From NCBI GenBank assembly GCA_020726505.1, contig JAHLEZ010000004.1, forward strand, positions 1,612,001 to 1,676,000: a stretch of DNA of 64,000 nt, given 5' to 3'. Position numbers and translations under genes: made by a program. Numbering within the stretch: position 1 is the first letter of the stretch; each line of letters opens with the position of its first letter. Source of the DNA: Leptodontidium sp. MPI-SDFR-AT-0119. Taxonomy: Eukaryota; Ascomycota; Leotiomycetes; Helotiales; Leptodontidiaceae. Positions 10,434 through 21,925 of this stretch are shown in pieces. The notes under the pieces are model-generated. The model ran no database searches. It was not told where the DNA came from and was given only the letters and a program-made list of their open reading frames with translations.

Positions 10434-11292
10434 GTTATTTATTATACAATTAGTTTGTTGACCGGCGGATAATTTGATGCGTGCTTGTGCGAGTCCGGCA
10501 AAACTTTGCTGGAAGCCACCTCAATTGTTGCTTCCAGAACAAACAGTGAGTCGCAAGAAGAAATCCTGATTCCGAAGGGAGGGCGGGTCATTCCAGCCTA
10601 TCGAGTGCGCGTGATCTCCTGTCCTTCCCGCTTTCCTCGACCAACAAGAATCTTGTGAGATGGTTGAGGTGGTGTTGACACCCGAGCGATAAGCGAGAAC
10701 TGCCAAGAAGAAAAGGGAAGGTCAACGAATTGCGTTGTCAACATGATCATTCCCGTTCATTCACTCGTTGATAACACCAGCCCTTTCAAGAAGTATCCAA
10801 TTCCTAGAGCCATATTTCTTCTTACCTCTCGAGTATGGGCAATCATATCCTCACCATAGATACTACTGCAAGAACTTTTCAAGGCCCTCCTATTCTAATG
10901 TCTTTTTAGCAAGCATTTAGTGCCCTCTTGATAGACAAAAGTATCCGCCCGTGAATAATTTCCATTTTTAATTTCTGCATGAATTCCCTTTCGTACACGC
11001 TTAAAGTCGCGCATGGGATCCTCCCAGCATTATACTCCAGTCGAATATTGTCTCTATTCCAGATATATGATCAAATCCGACTGATGCATGTTCAAAGATA
11101 TCATCATCGCCCGGTCTCCATGAGGACAGCCCAGTGCCCAGACAAGGTCCTTACTCTTCATTTGATCCTGAATCTTTTGTAGTATGGGGCCGTATACATT
11201 TCTCCAAAGGTACGCCTAGTAGCTGCGTTCATGTTGTGTTACAAAGGTATGGACTTCACGACGTTAAAACCTCCAATCGCATGGCTCCGTTT
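10434..11292. other. Intergenic region
   Basis: No convincing gene. Short open frames at 10521-10706 and 10979-11182 have no recognisable content. The region should contain the 3' end of amidoligase C. Confidence 0.5.
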
Positions 11293-11855
11293 CTACATTA
11301 AAATTTCGTTAGAGAGCTTAGAAATCATGCCACAAAAATTTCTCTTTAGTGATTTAGCTTGGGATTTCATAATTCCAGCCTGCAGTTCAGAGGCCAAAGC
11401 ATAATCCAGTGGCCTTGTCCATGCCCCTTCCCATGTTCCTTGGCGCCAGCCAATCCTCTTTCCAGTGCCCCGTTTGCCTCTACTTTCCTTCTCCCTCCCC
11501 CCCTTCCTTATCCTCTTCCAAACAGCCAACCTTCCGGTTCCGTACTGGGAATTCTCCCAAACCCTACAACTCTCCCATTCTCCATTGTGATTGCGTACCC
11601 CTTGTTCTTGACCCGATCTTCGAGTTCCAAGCCTCCGTAATCTTTTATGTTGATATCTGCTCCTTTGTTGTTTAACTCCACCACGTCGAACTCCTCATTA
11701 GAATCCCACATTCCTACAGCCCGTAATTGGGGCGTTCGACCTTGCGCATCTCTGAATTCCAAGTTGACACTGTTATCTAAAAGTACACGTATTGTCTCAA
11801 GATGAGTGCTTCTGCCATAATACTGTTTGTTGACAGCCAAGGCGCAGCAATGAAT
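11293..11855 (-). pseudogene. Ankyrin-repeat gene remnant
   Basis: On the minus strand, from about 11855 down to 11508, the translation reads as one and a half ankyrin repeats. ALAVNKQYYGRSTHLETIR is followed by VLLDNSVNLEFRDAQGRTP and then a second, weaker unit with KGADINIKDYGG. There is no ATG: an in-frame TGA lies just upstream, and the frame ends at a stop after a non-repeat tail. Further along the same strand, near 11330-11293, a short KLSNEILM resembles the start of an F-box before it too hits a stop. Ankyrin and F-box parts occur together in fungal proteins but normally in the opposite order, so these are probably broken pieces of one or two lost genes. An unrecognised intron upstream cannot be excluded. 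Confidence 0.5.
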
Positions 11856-12484
11856 CTCTCAGCTGCCATGCTACTCCAGGTTTTTGTAAAGCCCCTGACG
11901 TGGGAGCCCTGGAGAGAAACAACTCTGCTGTATGATTATTTGCATAACTTGCAGCAGGTTCGGGTCCCGAAAAGAGACTGGTCGATTTTTTCGTTTCCTT
12001 TTCTTCAAAGTCTTTTCAGCTTATGTCATTGTTCTCGGAAGTTCTTAGTTTTTAATTTTCCTCGCGACAATATCCTTTGTGCCGTGTGCCACTCCTAGGT
12101 AAGATATTGTTATTATTACCGTTCAGCAAGGGATTTGACATTCTTTTCAACCTTCGTGTATATATCAAATGGGCCCATGGCGTCATTGTCGACACCGTCC
12201 GATTTCTGCTCGCGTTCCGAATCCGGCCTTCTGCCCTACTTCTACGGTTGCTTAGAACTATGTTGCGAGGCAGAAATGGAGGAACAGACTAGGCATCGAC
12301 ACGCAAAACCTCTTGCTGCATATTCCTGGGTCAGATAATATTTTTATTTATTTATGTTAGAAGGTCAAATACTTCGAAATTGAGTTTAAGAGAGATTTTT
12401 AATCTTCCAGAATCGGAAACATTTCCGGTCGGAGACCCAGTAGGATGAATAAATGGTCGCATTCAGTACATATGACCAACAATA
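11856..12484. other. Intergenic region
   Basis: No gene could be supported. It is AT-rich toward 12330-12420 and contains the 3' end of the RTA1-like gene at its right edge. Confidence 0.5.
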
Positions 12485-13471
12485 TCAATATTTGCTTTGC
12501 CCCCGTTGCTCTACCAGCTGAATATTATTTTCAGAACCCGTTCCCCGATACAAACCCTCTTCCGCTGATACAACCCTCATACGAGACGAACCTCCCTTGA
12601 CCAAGCCAGGAATGAGGCTAGGGTGATAGAAGAAGAACAAAACCAAAACCCCAAACATGAGGACCGTATCAAACACGAAGAGCGGCCACTCATGTGTCAT
12701 CAAGTATCCATCCTCACCAGTGACATACTCAACGACCCTGAATAAACTCCGGATCATGATGAGCCCACTTGCGAAATACAATATATGCATCATCTGCTTC
12801 CACTCTCCCCACACAGTTGTCATGCTGGCCAGGTTGCTCTCATATCGCTTGTGAAACGTCCGAGCCGTCACGCAAAACAGCCCAAAGATAACAATCTGGA
12901 GAACAAGACCTCCAATAATGATCCATTTGCCAGCGAGCGCAAAGTTGAAGCTCGATCCGGTAGACCTGGATCCGACTGCTGTCAACCCACCACCTCCACC
13001 CTGGATATAGAAGGAGACGATGTCGCCTATGAGGAACGTCTTTGTGAGGCGGGAAGGGCGAATAGGACTATATTCTTCTCCGTGGACTGCGACTATTATA
13101 CGACCGAGTACCATGTAGATAGAGGCTGCGAAGATGACGGGTGGAAGTAGGATGAACATTTGTTGGATGATGTAGGGGCCGAGTTTGCTGGTGTCGTTGT
13201 GGCAAGCTATGCGAGCTGCATAACCGATGAACTCCACTGAGAACGAGATAAGTCAGTATGCAATTGCTAAGCATTGCGGGGAACTGTAGGCCTTACTGAA
13301 TCCTCCGACTACGATCGGGATACAAAACCAGAGGCGAGTCTTGTAGATTTTCCAGCTGTGCGCCGCGGTGATGGCGAAAAAGAGAAGAGCAAAAATTGCA
13401 GCCGCTGGAAGAGATGGCAGGTACTTCCAAATAAAGTAGTTGCTCCCATTTAGCGGTTTAAGTACCGCCAT
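12485..13471 (-). CDS. RTA1-like seven-helix membrane protein
   Basis: Predicted integral membrane protein of the RTA1-like (lipid-translocating exporter) family, 308 residues in two exons: 13471-13297 and 13236-12485. The donor GTAAGG and acceptor CTCAG join so that A|TG makes a Met codon in GGFMEFIGYAAR, a hallmark segment of the family. Seven hydrophobic helices are visible. The loop ILLPPVIFAASIYMVLGRII and the segment GDIVSFYIQGGGGG are characteristic; fungal members usually read FVxxDxxSFxxQxxGGG here. The helix before HEWPLFVFD and the hydrophilic C-terminal tail complete the fold. Known members influence resistance to toxic lipids or sterol-related drugs, but the transport activity is poorly defined. 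The gene is divergent from the tannase gene, with about 490 bases between them. Confidence 0.92.
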
Positions 13472-13961
13472 GATGGCTCACAAATGGGAGGTGAAAGAGG
13501 CTGTTGGGACTTGTTGAAAAAGACGTTCCAGAAATTGATGCGAATGAATGCAATTAGGATATTAGCAATTCTTCACTGGGACGCCTCGAGAGCTATATGT
13601 ACACAATGGAATTTAAGTAGTCATCATGTGTGATGAAATCTTCATCCTTCACAATATATCGAGTCAGGGGTTGGGTCGCCGTTCGTGTACGTGTTTACTG
13701 AAATACGGATGTTTACGAATAAGCGAATACGGTCGATACGGATATACTGCGTATTTGCAAGTGATCCTCCCCGCCACTCCGCCACTCTTCTATGACTACA
13801 TGGAAAGCATTGTATCCATAATTTCAAATCCAAGGGGCTACTAAATTTCTTCCCCGGACTGAAATTGTCTACTGTTGGTTCATAAGAAACTTTTGCCAAG
13901 ATGCAACCTTGTATTCTCTTCGGGCTCGTTCCCTCCCACGAAGCGTGAGAGTACTCCCGAG
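13472..13961. other. Divergent promoter region of RTA1-like and tannase genes
   Basis: About 490 bases between the two divergent starts. The tannase open frame extends in frame back to an ATG at 13875, but that extension is hydrophilic and would bury the signal peptide, so I treat it as leader. No other feature seen. Confidence 0.5.
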
Positions 13962-15980
13962 ATGTTATATAATATGTTCATGATCGCTGCATTTTTGTTT
14001 CTTTATTGCAACTGTCGCCCTCTATTCTTGGTCTCAAATAGTCCGTCACTCCCGTTGAAGATGTCGTCGCTCATAGCACCCCTATACAATTCCACCCTCA
14101 CGACACTTGCTTGCAATTCATCTTCGATTCCGTTTCCTTCCATCTATGGCGCCGAAATACTATCTTTCACGGCTACCCCAGTAGTCAACTTCTCTGAATG
14201 TATCCATGCCGGTCTCTACATCAACCATGGCACTGTCTCCGTCGACTCTGCTTCCTTCTGCAATGTTTCCATCACCTACACCCACCCCGGTCAAAACGAC
14301 AGTATCAACGCCTTCTTCTACCTCCCTTCAGCAAGTACATGGAATTCCCGACTTCAAGCTTTTGGTGGAGGAGGATGGCAAGCCGGTCTCACCTATGCAT
14401 CACTCAACGGCATGCTAGGCGGCGTAGGCGAAGGATACGCCAGCATGTCAACAGATGCCGGACTCGGAAACCAAGATGTTCCCACAAACTGGGCCTTGCT
14501 GTCACCAGGGAACGTTAATCTCTACGCTTTGCAGAACCTCGCCTCAGTGTCGCTAAACGACCTGTCGCTGATGGGAAAAGCGCTGACGGAGAGCTACTAT
14601 GGCGTTCCGCCCAAGTTCTCGTATTTCACTGGATGCTCACAGGGTGGTAGGCAGGGTATGATGCTTGCTCAGAGGTACCCTGATGCATTTGATGGGATTG
14701 CTGCCAGTGCACCGGCTATCAATGTACGTCCCTTCGTCTCACCTCCTCTCCCCCTTTCAATCAAAATTGCAGATTTCAGCAATGAAGCGAAGTTCACTAT
14801 TATCGTGGATTCTGCTTGATGTTACTTATTTGATCTGGAACTTTCTGACCAAAGATGCAGTGGAATGAATTTGTCTTGGAGGCTTTCTGGCCCTCATTCC
14901 AGATGAGACAACAAGGAGTTTTCCCACCCTCTTGCGAACTCGATGCCATCACATCAGCAGCACTGGCAGCCTGCGATGGACTTGATGGTGTAACGGACGG
15001 AGTGATCACCGATCCCGACTCTTGTCCATTCGATGCCATGAGTGTCGTTGGAACTACATTCAATTGCTCAAATTTTGGGACCGAGTTCCAGATCTCTTCC
15101 GGTGCTGCAACTTTAATGAACTCGGTGGTATGTTTCGCTACTCTTGTCTTCCCGTTTTAAGATCGTACTTGTGATAAATTCTAATATGATATTCTCATAG
15201 TGGGCCGGCCCTAAAGCGGCTGACAACACAAGCATCTGGTTTGGACTCCCCAAAGGGGCAATGGTCACAGGCACACCGACCGACATGGCTATCATGGCAA
15301 CAACATGTAGCTCGAATGGAACCTGCGTTGCTACAGACTTAGAGATTGGATCGGATTGGATCAAGCTATTCTTGTTGCGAGATTCGTCGTTCAACATGTC
15401 GTCGTTGACTAACGCGGATTTCGAATCGCTTGTCCATGTGGCAAAGCAACAATACGATTCTATCATTGGGACTAATGACCCGGATCTGTCTGCTTTCAAG
15501 GCAAGAAGCGGGAAGTTGCTTGGATACCATGGCACTGTATGTTCCCTTTTCCTCCTCGTCTCAATCTTGCTTTCTGTGTATCTCTTTGAACTTTTCTGGG
15601 TGATCTGTCTCGGGTTTGAATCGAGAAGACTGACATACCAATAGTCGGATAGCATTATCCCACACGAAGGAAGCTCCCACTACTACGACGCAGTAACCGC
15701 TCTCGACTCGGATGTACATGATTTCTACCGCCTCTTCATGGCCCCAGGCCTAACGCATTGTTTCGGTGGCGTGGGAGCATATCCAGACGGTACATTTGAT
15801 GCTATGCGCCGTTGGGTTGAGGACAATGTCGTGCCAGAAATATTGAACGCGACTTCTATCGTTACTAGTGCTGCTTCTCCTCAAGTAATTGAGAGGATCC
15901 TGTGTCCATACCCCCAGAAGCAAGTTTACGATGGGACGGGAGATGGGATCAGCGCTGTAGGATACAGCTGTGTTGATTAG
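13962..15980 (+). CDS. Secreted tannase/feruloyl esterase family protein
   Basis: Predicted extracellular carboxylic-ester hydrolase acting on gallate or hydroxycinnamate esters of plant phenolics. It has 566 residues in four exons: 13962-14723, 14861-15127, 15201-15536 and 15645-15980. Donors are GTACGT, GTATGT and GTATGT; acceptors are GCAG, ATAG and ATAG. A hydrophobic stretch after MLYNMFMIAA supports secretion; 13974 is another in-frame start, and 14061 would lack the signal. The family's CS-D-HC arrangement is visible. Cys225-Ser226 lie in TGCSQGGRQG, Asp457 in HGTSDSIIP, and His493-Cys494 in LTHCFGG, so the two Cys should bridge the Ser and His loops. Several N-glycosylation sites are present. 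Length and motifs are normal, so the enzyme looks intact. Substrate preference between tannase and feruloyl esterase cannot be told by eye. Confidence 0.92.
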
Positions 15981-16085
15981 GCCATCCCCAAAATATAAGC
16001 AATGAGACTGGTGGGAATGAAATTCTCGCAACTAGCTTCAAGCGCAAGGAAGCTTTTCTCGATACCAATCACAAATGAACACTCG

Positions 16086-16111
16086 CCCCCCCCCCCCCCC
16101 CCCCCCCCCCC
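16086..16111. repeat. Poly-C homopolymer tract (26 C)
   Basis: An uninterrupted run of 26 C residues, about 105 bases downstream of the tannase stop and before the IML2 3' end. The next 50 bases remain C-rich. Such runs are length-unstable and prone to sequencing error, so the exact count may not be reliable. It lies between convergent genes, where it could affect transcript ends. Confidence 0.85.
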
Positions 16112-16218
16112 AAAACCTACCTCCCACCTCCCTATATCACCCCTAGCAATTCATTCCGTCATAAAGCCAACAAAAAATGATACTCCATCTACATACACCC
16201 CCCTCCCAAAAAGCAAAT

Positions 16219-18557
16219 CTAGAACCCCATGATTTTCTTATGCCTCTTCACAGTAAGAATAGAAGTCGTGAGTTTGATAGACATTCTCGAATCCAAGACC
16301 CATTCAAATGGCCACTTCTGCGTCTTGACAAGCCACTCTTGACAATCAAGAACTTTAGCTTTTTGATCGGCGCCGTCGAGGTCTTTCTCAACCCAAGCCA
16401 AAGCTGCCATTTCGTAGTGTGCACTAGGACAGGTCCAGTCGTCTTTGAGATGGCCTCTGAATTTATTTCTAGGAAATGTGTTAGCTAGTATTGGGAGGAT
16501 TATGCAAGGGGAAAGTACTTGTCATGTGGCAAAATCTCGGTTTGGAGAATCTTTCTTGCTTCATCGTATCGTCCCAAGTTTCGGATCAGAGCAGCTTGGA
16601 GAACTGCCTGGATTGCCGTCTCGTCAAGATCGGCCTTGAACTTCTCAGCGTGGCTAGTTCTATCCCAGGATAAAATATCCAGGGACTGTTGCAGCTGAAC
16701 ATTGTCTTGTTTCTTCATCCCGCCCCAGAAGTACACCATTTCGGTCAGTGGACTCGCCCCAATAGCATCGACCATGTCCACCTTCCAAGCCTTGGATCGT
16801 TCCTCCCATTTCTGTACCTTGCGAACAATGTATAGATCGAAAGGTAGGTTTTGAGCCATGACTTTTTGCTCTAAAGGTGATGTGTCAGAATAAATACATC
16901 TCTAAATTTGCGGAAGTCTAGACTCACTGCCTGCCATAGTTGGTGCCTTTTTGAGGAACTCTGTGGCTTTCTCCTTGAATCCCTTGGCTGCCGCTGGATC
17001 ACTCTGACGAACATTGCGGTACGACTCCAGATATGCCACGCCGGTCAGATAGGCATACAGAGTGGGCGACCAAGTACTCAGCTCCGCAGCCTGAATCCAG
17101 CTCCTGGCGGTCAGGTCATAGTCCTGGGAATACATAGCAGACTGTTTCAAAGTAAGTTTTCATTTCGAGATTGAGTTCAGCAAGTTGTCAGAATCTCAAT
17201 TGGGACTTACAAGAGAAAGCTCGAAGGTGTTGATCAGAGCAATCTGCTTCATCTGACTGTCCGAGTTGCCGGCTAGAATCTTGATAGCCGCAGCGAGATT
17301 CCGGTTAGAAGAGTGCATCCTGGCCTCCTCCATCTTCCAAAGCTTGGATTCTGGGTACCTGCGACGCATATCTCCAAGTAGAGCGTGGCATTTGGCTCTG
17401 GGATACCCGGAGAGGTCATCATCTGCCATCTCATCTGTAGGAAGGATGTCACAAAAGCCAACCAGACCATTGTAGTAGGCGAGTAGAACAATGCCTGCAA
17501 TGGCACTGTTGAAGTTGTTGAAACGGGCCGCTTGCCAGAGGTACCTGGTTCCGCGTTCCCTGTCTCCTTTGAAGCCCACGACTATGAATGATCAGTTAGG
17601 TCCCAAGTGGAGAATGCATGATACTCACTGTACAAGATTCTGTTGAATAATGGATTGTCAATCATGGAGAAGACAAGAAGCAGAATGCCATAACAAAGTC
17701 TCGTCCCTGAATGGATGAATACGTCTGTATGAGAAGTGATCCCAACAGATGCAGGATCAATATCAAGAAGTTTGCTCTCAACACGAGTAGGAATCTGCAA
17801 TGATCCAGTAGTGGCTGAGGTTTGCGTCCGATTCAACACTGGGCTCCCGGGAATTCCATTGAGAATACCAGCAGCTGCTTTTTCGTCGTCAGTGGTGATA
17901 GCCTGGAGCGATGCCCCGTCGCCACCGAACGGTAGGGAAACACTCTCTTTGTCAGACCGACTACCGGCATCTTTGCGTGAAGCCACAGAGCCTCTCCGAG
18001 ATGCTGCTCGTTTCTGTAGATACTTCGACTCGATATCCATGATACCATCAAGGGTCAAGAAACTCTTCCGTAGTTTGAAGAAGCCCCCCATTGCTCCAGT
18101 CACACTTCCAGACAAGACTGCACAAATAGCACTTGTCAATTGTGAAACAAAAGGATATGTTAGCTTATATACTGTCAACATTGGAGATAGACGGCCTACT
18201 AGCGTAACATAGGAGGTACTCCGTCCCAGGTGGATAGATGGAAGATTTGAAAGCGGTAGGAGACTTCTGAGCTGTCTTCATATCCTCCCAAGTCTTATTC
18301 TCCGCCGTCTGCAGGATGGAAGCGGCATCTTTCATCAATTCCTTCTCGGCTGCCAGCATCGAGGAGATGAAACTGGATATTCCCCGTCCCAGGTGATGAT
18401 AGGATGAGTTTTGCTGTTTCAAAATCTTATCTGCCTCCGCAATGTCATCGTTAAGGAGCTTCAAAAGAGCCTGCTCGACCTGTAGTAGATGCCTGTCTTC
18501 TTCCTCGGCAACCATAGGGGCCGCAGCCTTGGTTGCTCCTCTGAACCACCTGCTCAT
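16219..18557 (-). CDS. IML2: IML2/TTC39-type outer-membrane and inclusion-clearance protein
   Basis: Predicted orthologue of yeast Iml2, a TPR-like (DUF3808) protein linked to mitochondria/lipid droplets and clearance of protein inclusions. I join six exons: 18557-18200, 18117-17629, 17581-17211, 17141-16928, 16870-16519 and 16468-16219, giving 677 residues, close to the family's usual length. Recognisable pieces are the N-terminal helices, FFKLRKSFLTLDGI, the seam VGFKGDRERG, LASMYSQDYD-type helical repeats and the C-terminal WPFEWVLDSRMSIK. The join of exons 1 and 2 is the least certain: the model drops a stretch reading SQLTSAICAV that resembles the family, because no properly phased acceptor precedes it with an intron of normal length. 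A Ser/Thr-rich insertion in exon 2 is typical of filamentous fungi. It is divergent from SEM1. Confidence 0.88.
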
Positions 18558-19261
18558 GTTGATTACTTGGTGTTTGCACGTGTGTTGATTCTTAGGTGGG
18601 TAATGTAGGTTGGTATATCCGCGGTCCGCCCGGAATCAAACGGAAACAAGTCTCATGAGTTTTTGACGCAATTGGACCCTCGGTGACTGTATATCTGGAT
18701 ATGACATGCACAACCACAGGAAACAGATCAATGATAGTAAAATCTGGTGGTAGAGATTGTTGCTGAGGACGGAGAAGTTTGACAGTCAGAAACGTGATGA
18801 GGCGGCGTAGACCCTAAACGAGTCTCAAAGGGGCCAATGAATGAGTGAACTGGTTGTCTTCAACTAAACGGCAAGAAGAGTGAAAGAGGCAAAGATCTCG
18901 AATATTTCCGGGAAAATCCAGACCTTTATAAGCAGTAAGAATGAAAGCTAAATATCATCCAGACCTAAATAGAAAAGAAAATCCCATTCACCGTTATTGT
19001 ACAGCCACTTACGGAGACCGGGCATATTTTGGCTGCGGTCTGGTCTCGCGGTCTCTTGCTGACTTGCTCGGCTGCAGCTCTTCCAAAGCTCGCATCACGT
19101 TTCCGAACGCGAGCTCTTTGAAATACATCCAGGTACGGAGTCCGAACGAAACAACCCAGCCTCAACCACCACGACAAGCGCGTCACCTTGCGAAGCCCCT
19201 CGTACTTCCCATCTTCTCTCCCTTTTGCAATCACACATACCCATACCTGTTACCGTCAGTC
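18558..19261. promoter_or_regulatory. Divergent promoter region of IML2 and SEM1
   Basis: 704 bases between two divergent housekeeping genes. It holds a TATA-like TTTATAAG near 18923-18930 on the plus strand and a CT-rich leader just before the SEM1 start. No gene is seen; an open frame from 18941 runs into SEM1 in frame but looks like leader sequence. Confidence 0.5.
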
Positions 19262-19726
19262 ATGTCGGCCGCACCAGCATCGGGCGCTGCACCAGCCAGC
19301 AAGCAAGTCGCCACAGACAAGAGCGCCGATTCAGCAAAGGATAACAAGCCTACCGCTGCATTGGAGGAGGATGATGAGTTTGAGGATTTCCCTGTCGAGA
19401 GTAGGTTTATACGTTCCTTGGGATGGCAGAAGGGGGGAGAGTGCTGCCGGTTTTGGGGGAGGTGTATAATAGCGGGCGTGAATGGAGGCTAATGTTTGTT
19501 TGTGCGGCAGATTGGACACAAGAGGAGACTGAGGTACCGGGCGACAACACACATTTGTGGGAGGAGAGCTGGGATGATGATGATACGAGCGAGGACTTCT
19601 CTGCGCAGTTGAAGTAAGCAATTTCTCTCCACTTCCTGGGCATCGGGGTGTGTTGGTTCAAGTTCAACAGGCTAACCACTGTACAGGGAGGAGTTGAAGA
19701 AGGTTGAGGCGAGCAAGAAGCGTTGA
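19262..19726 (+). CDS. SEM1: 26S proteasome lid subunit Sem1/Dss1
   Basis: Small acidic protein of 93 residues that stabilises the proteasome regulatory lid and, in other organisms, also binds BRCA2-type and TREX-2 complexes. It has three exons: 19262-19400, 19511-19613 and 19687-19726. Donors are GTAGGT and GTAAGC; acceptors are GGCAG and TACAG. The diagnostic DEFEDFPVE-N-W core spans the first junction, followed by the second acidic/tryptophan block HLWEESWDDDDTSEDF and the C-terminal helix EELKKVEASKKR. The N-terminal Ala/Ser-rich extension of about 30 residues is usual in filamentous fungi. The start at 19262 is the only ATG compatible with this product. Confidence 0.95.
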
Positions 19727-20028
19727 CGAATGAATCCCTTCTCAATCATGAGCACGAATACAATGGATGGCTGGAGTTTAGGGGTTTAATTAGAGATCAC
19801 CATAAAAGGGTAGCATACAAATGGCATGCATCACTGGTCTTCCTATGGGCACATATATCAAAAGAGAAATATGGAATACTTTCATTGGGATTGTGATATG
19901 ATATGAGCTATGTACGGACGTGCCTCATCGACTTTCATTTTCGTTTCTTTTCATTATAGGCTGGACTTGCTGGGATGGCCTTGACTGGAATCAGAGGAGG
20001 CTGCTTTCTTGGTCTGCCATTCATTCGT
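19727..20028. other. Short intergenic region between convergent SEM1 and PGK1
   Basis: About 300 bases holding the two facing 3' ends. A partial antisense frame around 19935-20570 is a shadow of PGK1. No other feature. Confidence 0.55.
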
Positions 20029-21406
20029 TTACTTACTCGACAGAGCAGTGACACCTGGGAGTTCCTTTCCTTCGAGCAGCTCGAGAGAAGCTCCACCTCC
20101 GGTTGACACATGGCTGAGCTTATCCTCAACACCATACTTGGCGGCAACAGTTGCGGTATCGCCTCCACCGATGATGACAATCTTGCCATTTTGTGCGGCA
20201 TCAACTGCGGCATCAAGAGTGGCCTTGGTTCCCTTCGCAAAGGCATCGAACTCGAAGACTCCTGGGGGACCGTTCCAGAGGATGGTCTTGGCCTTGCTGA
20301 TAGCATCCTTGTAGAGCTCGATACTCTTAGGACCGCAGTCAAGACCCATCCATCCATCTGGGATACCCTCCTCATCAGTAGCAGTGCCAGTCTTTGCGTC
20401 CTTGGCAAAGTTGTCGGCAGTGATGTAGTCGACTGGGAGAACAAGCTCAACATTGTTCTTCTTAGCCTTCTCAACAAGATCACCAACGGTCTTGCTGCCA
20501 GCCTCGTCAAACAGACTGTTTCCAATCTTGACGTTCTCCAAGGTCTTCTTGAATGTGAAAGCCATGCCACCGCAGATGATCAAGCTGTTGACCTTGCCGA
20601 GGAGGTTGTCAATCAATTGGATCTTGTCAGAGACCTTAGCTCCTCCCAGAATAGCCAAGAAAGGACGTTGAGGGTTCTCGAGAGCTTTGGCAAAGTACTC
20701 AAGCTCCTTCTTCATGAGGAACCCAGAGGCCTTTTGTGGGAGGTCGACACCGACCATGGAGCTGTGAGCACGGTGGGCAGTTCCGAAAGCATCGTCTGCA
20801 TAGAAATTAGCTATAGTCCGTCCTACAACGAGCAACGCAAAAACTCACTGATGAAGATATCTCCCAGAGCAGTCAAGCCCTTTCTGAACTCCTCGACCTT
20901 AGCCTTGTCCGCCTTCACCTTCTTTCCATCCGCATCCTTCGAGCTTCCCTCCTCCTCAGCGTGGAAGCGCAAGTTCTCCAAGAGAACGACCTGTCCGCCG
21001 GTAGCCTTGTTGACGATATCCTCAACCTCCTTGCCGACACAGTCTGGTGCGAACTCGACCTTCTTTCCACCCAGGAGCTTCTCGAGCTCTGGGACGACGG
21101 GCTTCAGGGAGTATTTGGCTTGCACCTTGCCGTCTGGGCGGCCGAGATGGGACATGAGCACCACGGCCTTCGCACCATGGTCAATGGCATATTTGATTGT
21201 TGGGACGGCTCCGGCGATACGTTGAGTGTTCGTAACTTTCTTATCGGAGTCAAGAGGGACGTTGAAATCGACCTGTAATCATATCAAATGTAAGTGGCAT
21301 GTTGCTGGCCGCATGTGCTTCAAGAGGACGAGCAACTCACTCTGATCAAGACCCGCTTGTCCTTGAGGTCAACATCGGTAATTGAAAGCTTGTTGGAAAG
21401 AGACAT
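20029..21406 (-). CDS. PGK1: Phosphoglycerate kinase
   Basis: Glycolytic enzyme converting 1,3-bisphosphoglycerate and ADP to 3-phosphoglycerate and ATP in the cytosol. It has 418 residues in three exons: 21406-21341, 21272-20849 and 20795-20029, with GTGAGT donors and ACAG/GCAG acceptors. The family landmarks are all present: VDFNVPLD, the substrate-binding [23 protein letters not shown], the nucleotide-domain [23 protein letters not shown] and the C-terminal GGGDTATVA followed by [13 protein letters not shown]. Length matches fungal PGKs. Codon use is strongly biased, as expected for a very highly expressed gene; this also creates a long antisense open frame (20110-21225, plus) that I treat as a shadow. 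The leader before the start is pyrimidine-rich on the coding strand, as in strong fungal promoters. Confidence 0.98.
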
Positions 21407-21925
21407 CTTGGAGACTGTGAGTTGTAGTGGTTTGTGAAGATTTGAGAAGAAGTTGAGGTGTTCGAGGGGGGTTTAATGGCGTTGAGGGGGGGTATGGAAC
21501 AAAAAGCAAACGAGCGTGGGTTGTTGGTGCCCCTCCATTGAATCTTGGAGGGGCACCTGCCCGGCAACACCTCGGATCACCCAATGAAACGATGCGAGAG
21601 ACTCTTGGGGCTGAAGAAACTTCTTGAACATGAGGTATTTATTTCGTTTTGTTTCTTCAATCTGCTGATACTGGCAGTTCAAGTTTGATGCAAGATTTTC
21701 ACATGAACGCCATGCAGTAATTCAATTGTCAAAATCACACCATTTGCTCCTTAACTCCACATTCCCTTGTGCCCGTTAGTTGTCCTGATTCCTTCCGAAT
21801 ATCCTACTTCGAGAGTTGTGAGATTCAACCTTCCAAAGCCACGTTCAATGTTCATATGTAACGCCGATTTCCCTATGCCGTGGTATTTCCATCTATCTTC
21901 GCCCTGTCCTGAACCCAAAAATCAA
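21407..21925. promoter_or_regulatory. PGK1 promoter region
   Basis: 519 bases between the PGK1 start and the end of the Mpv17-family gene upstream of it on the same strand. The coding strand is C/T-rich for about 100 bases before the start codon. This should hold the strong constitutive PGK1 promoter; no individual binding site is assigned. Confidence 0.5.

Noticed and set aside
13875..13961. Earlier ATG for the tannase gene
   Set aside because: The extra residues are polar and would place the signal peptide inside the protein.
20110..21225. Open frame of 371 codons on the plus strand opposite PGK1
   Set aside because: It lies entirely antisense to the strongly codon-biased PGK1, spans its intron, and has no recognisable domain; such shadows are common opposite highly expressed glycolytic genes.
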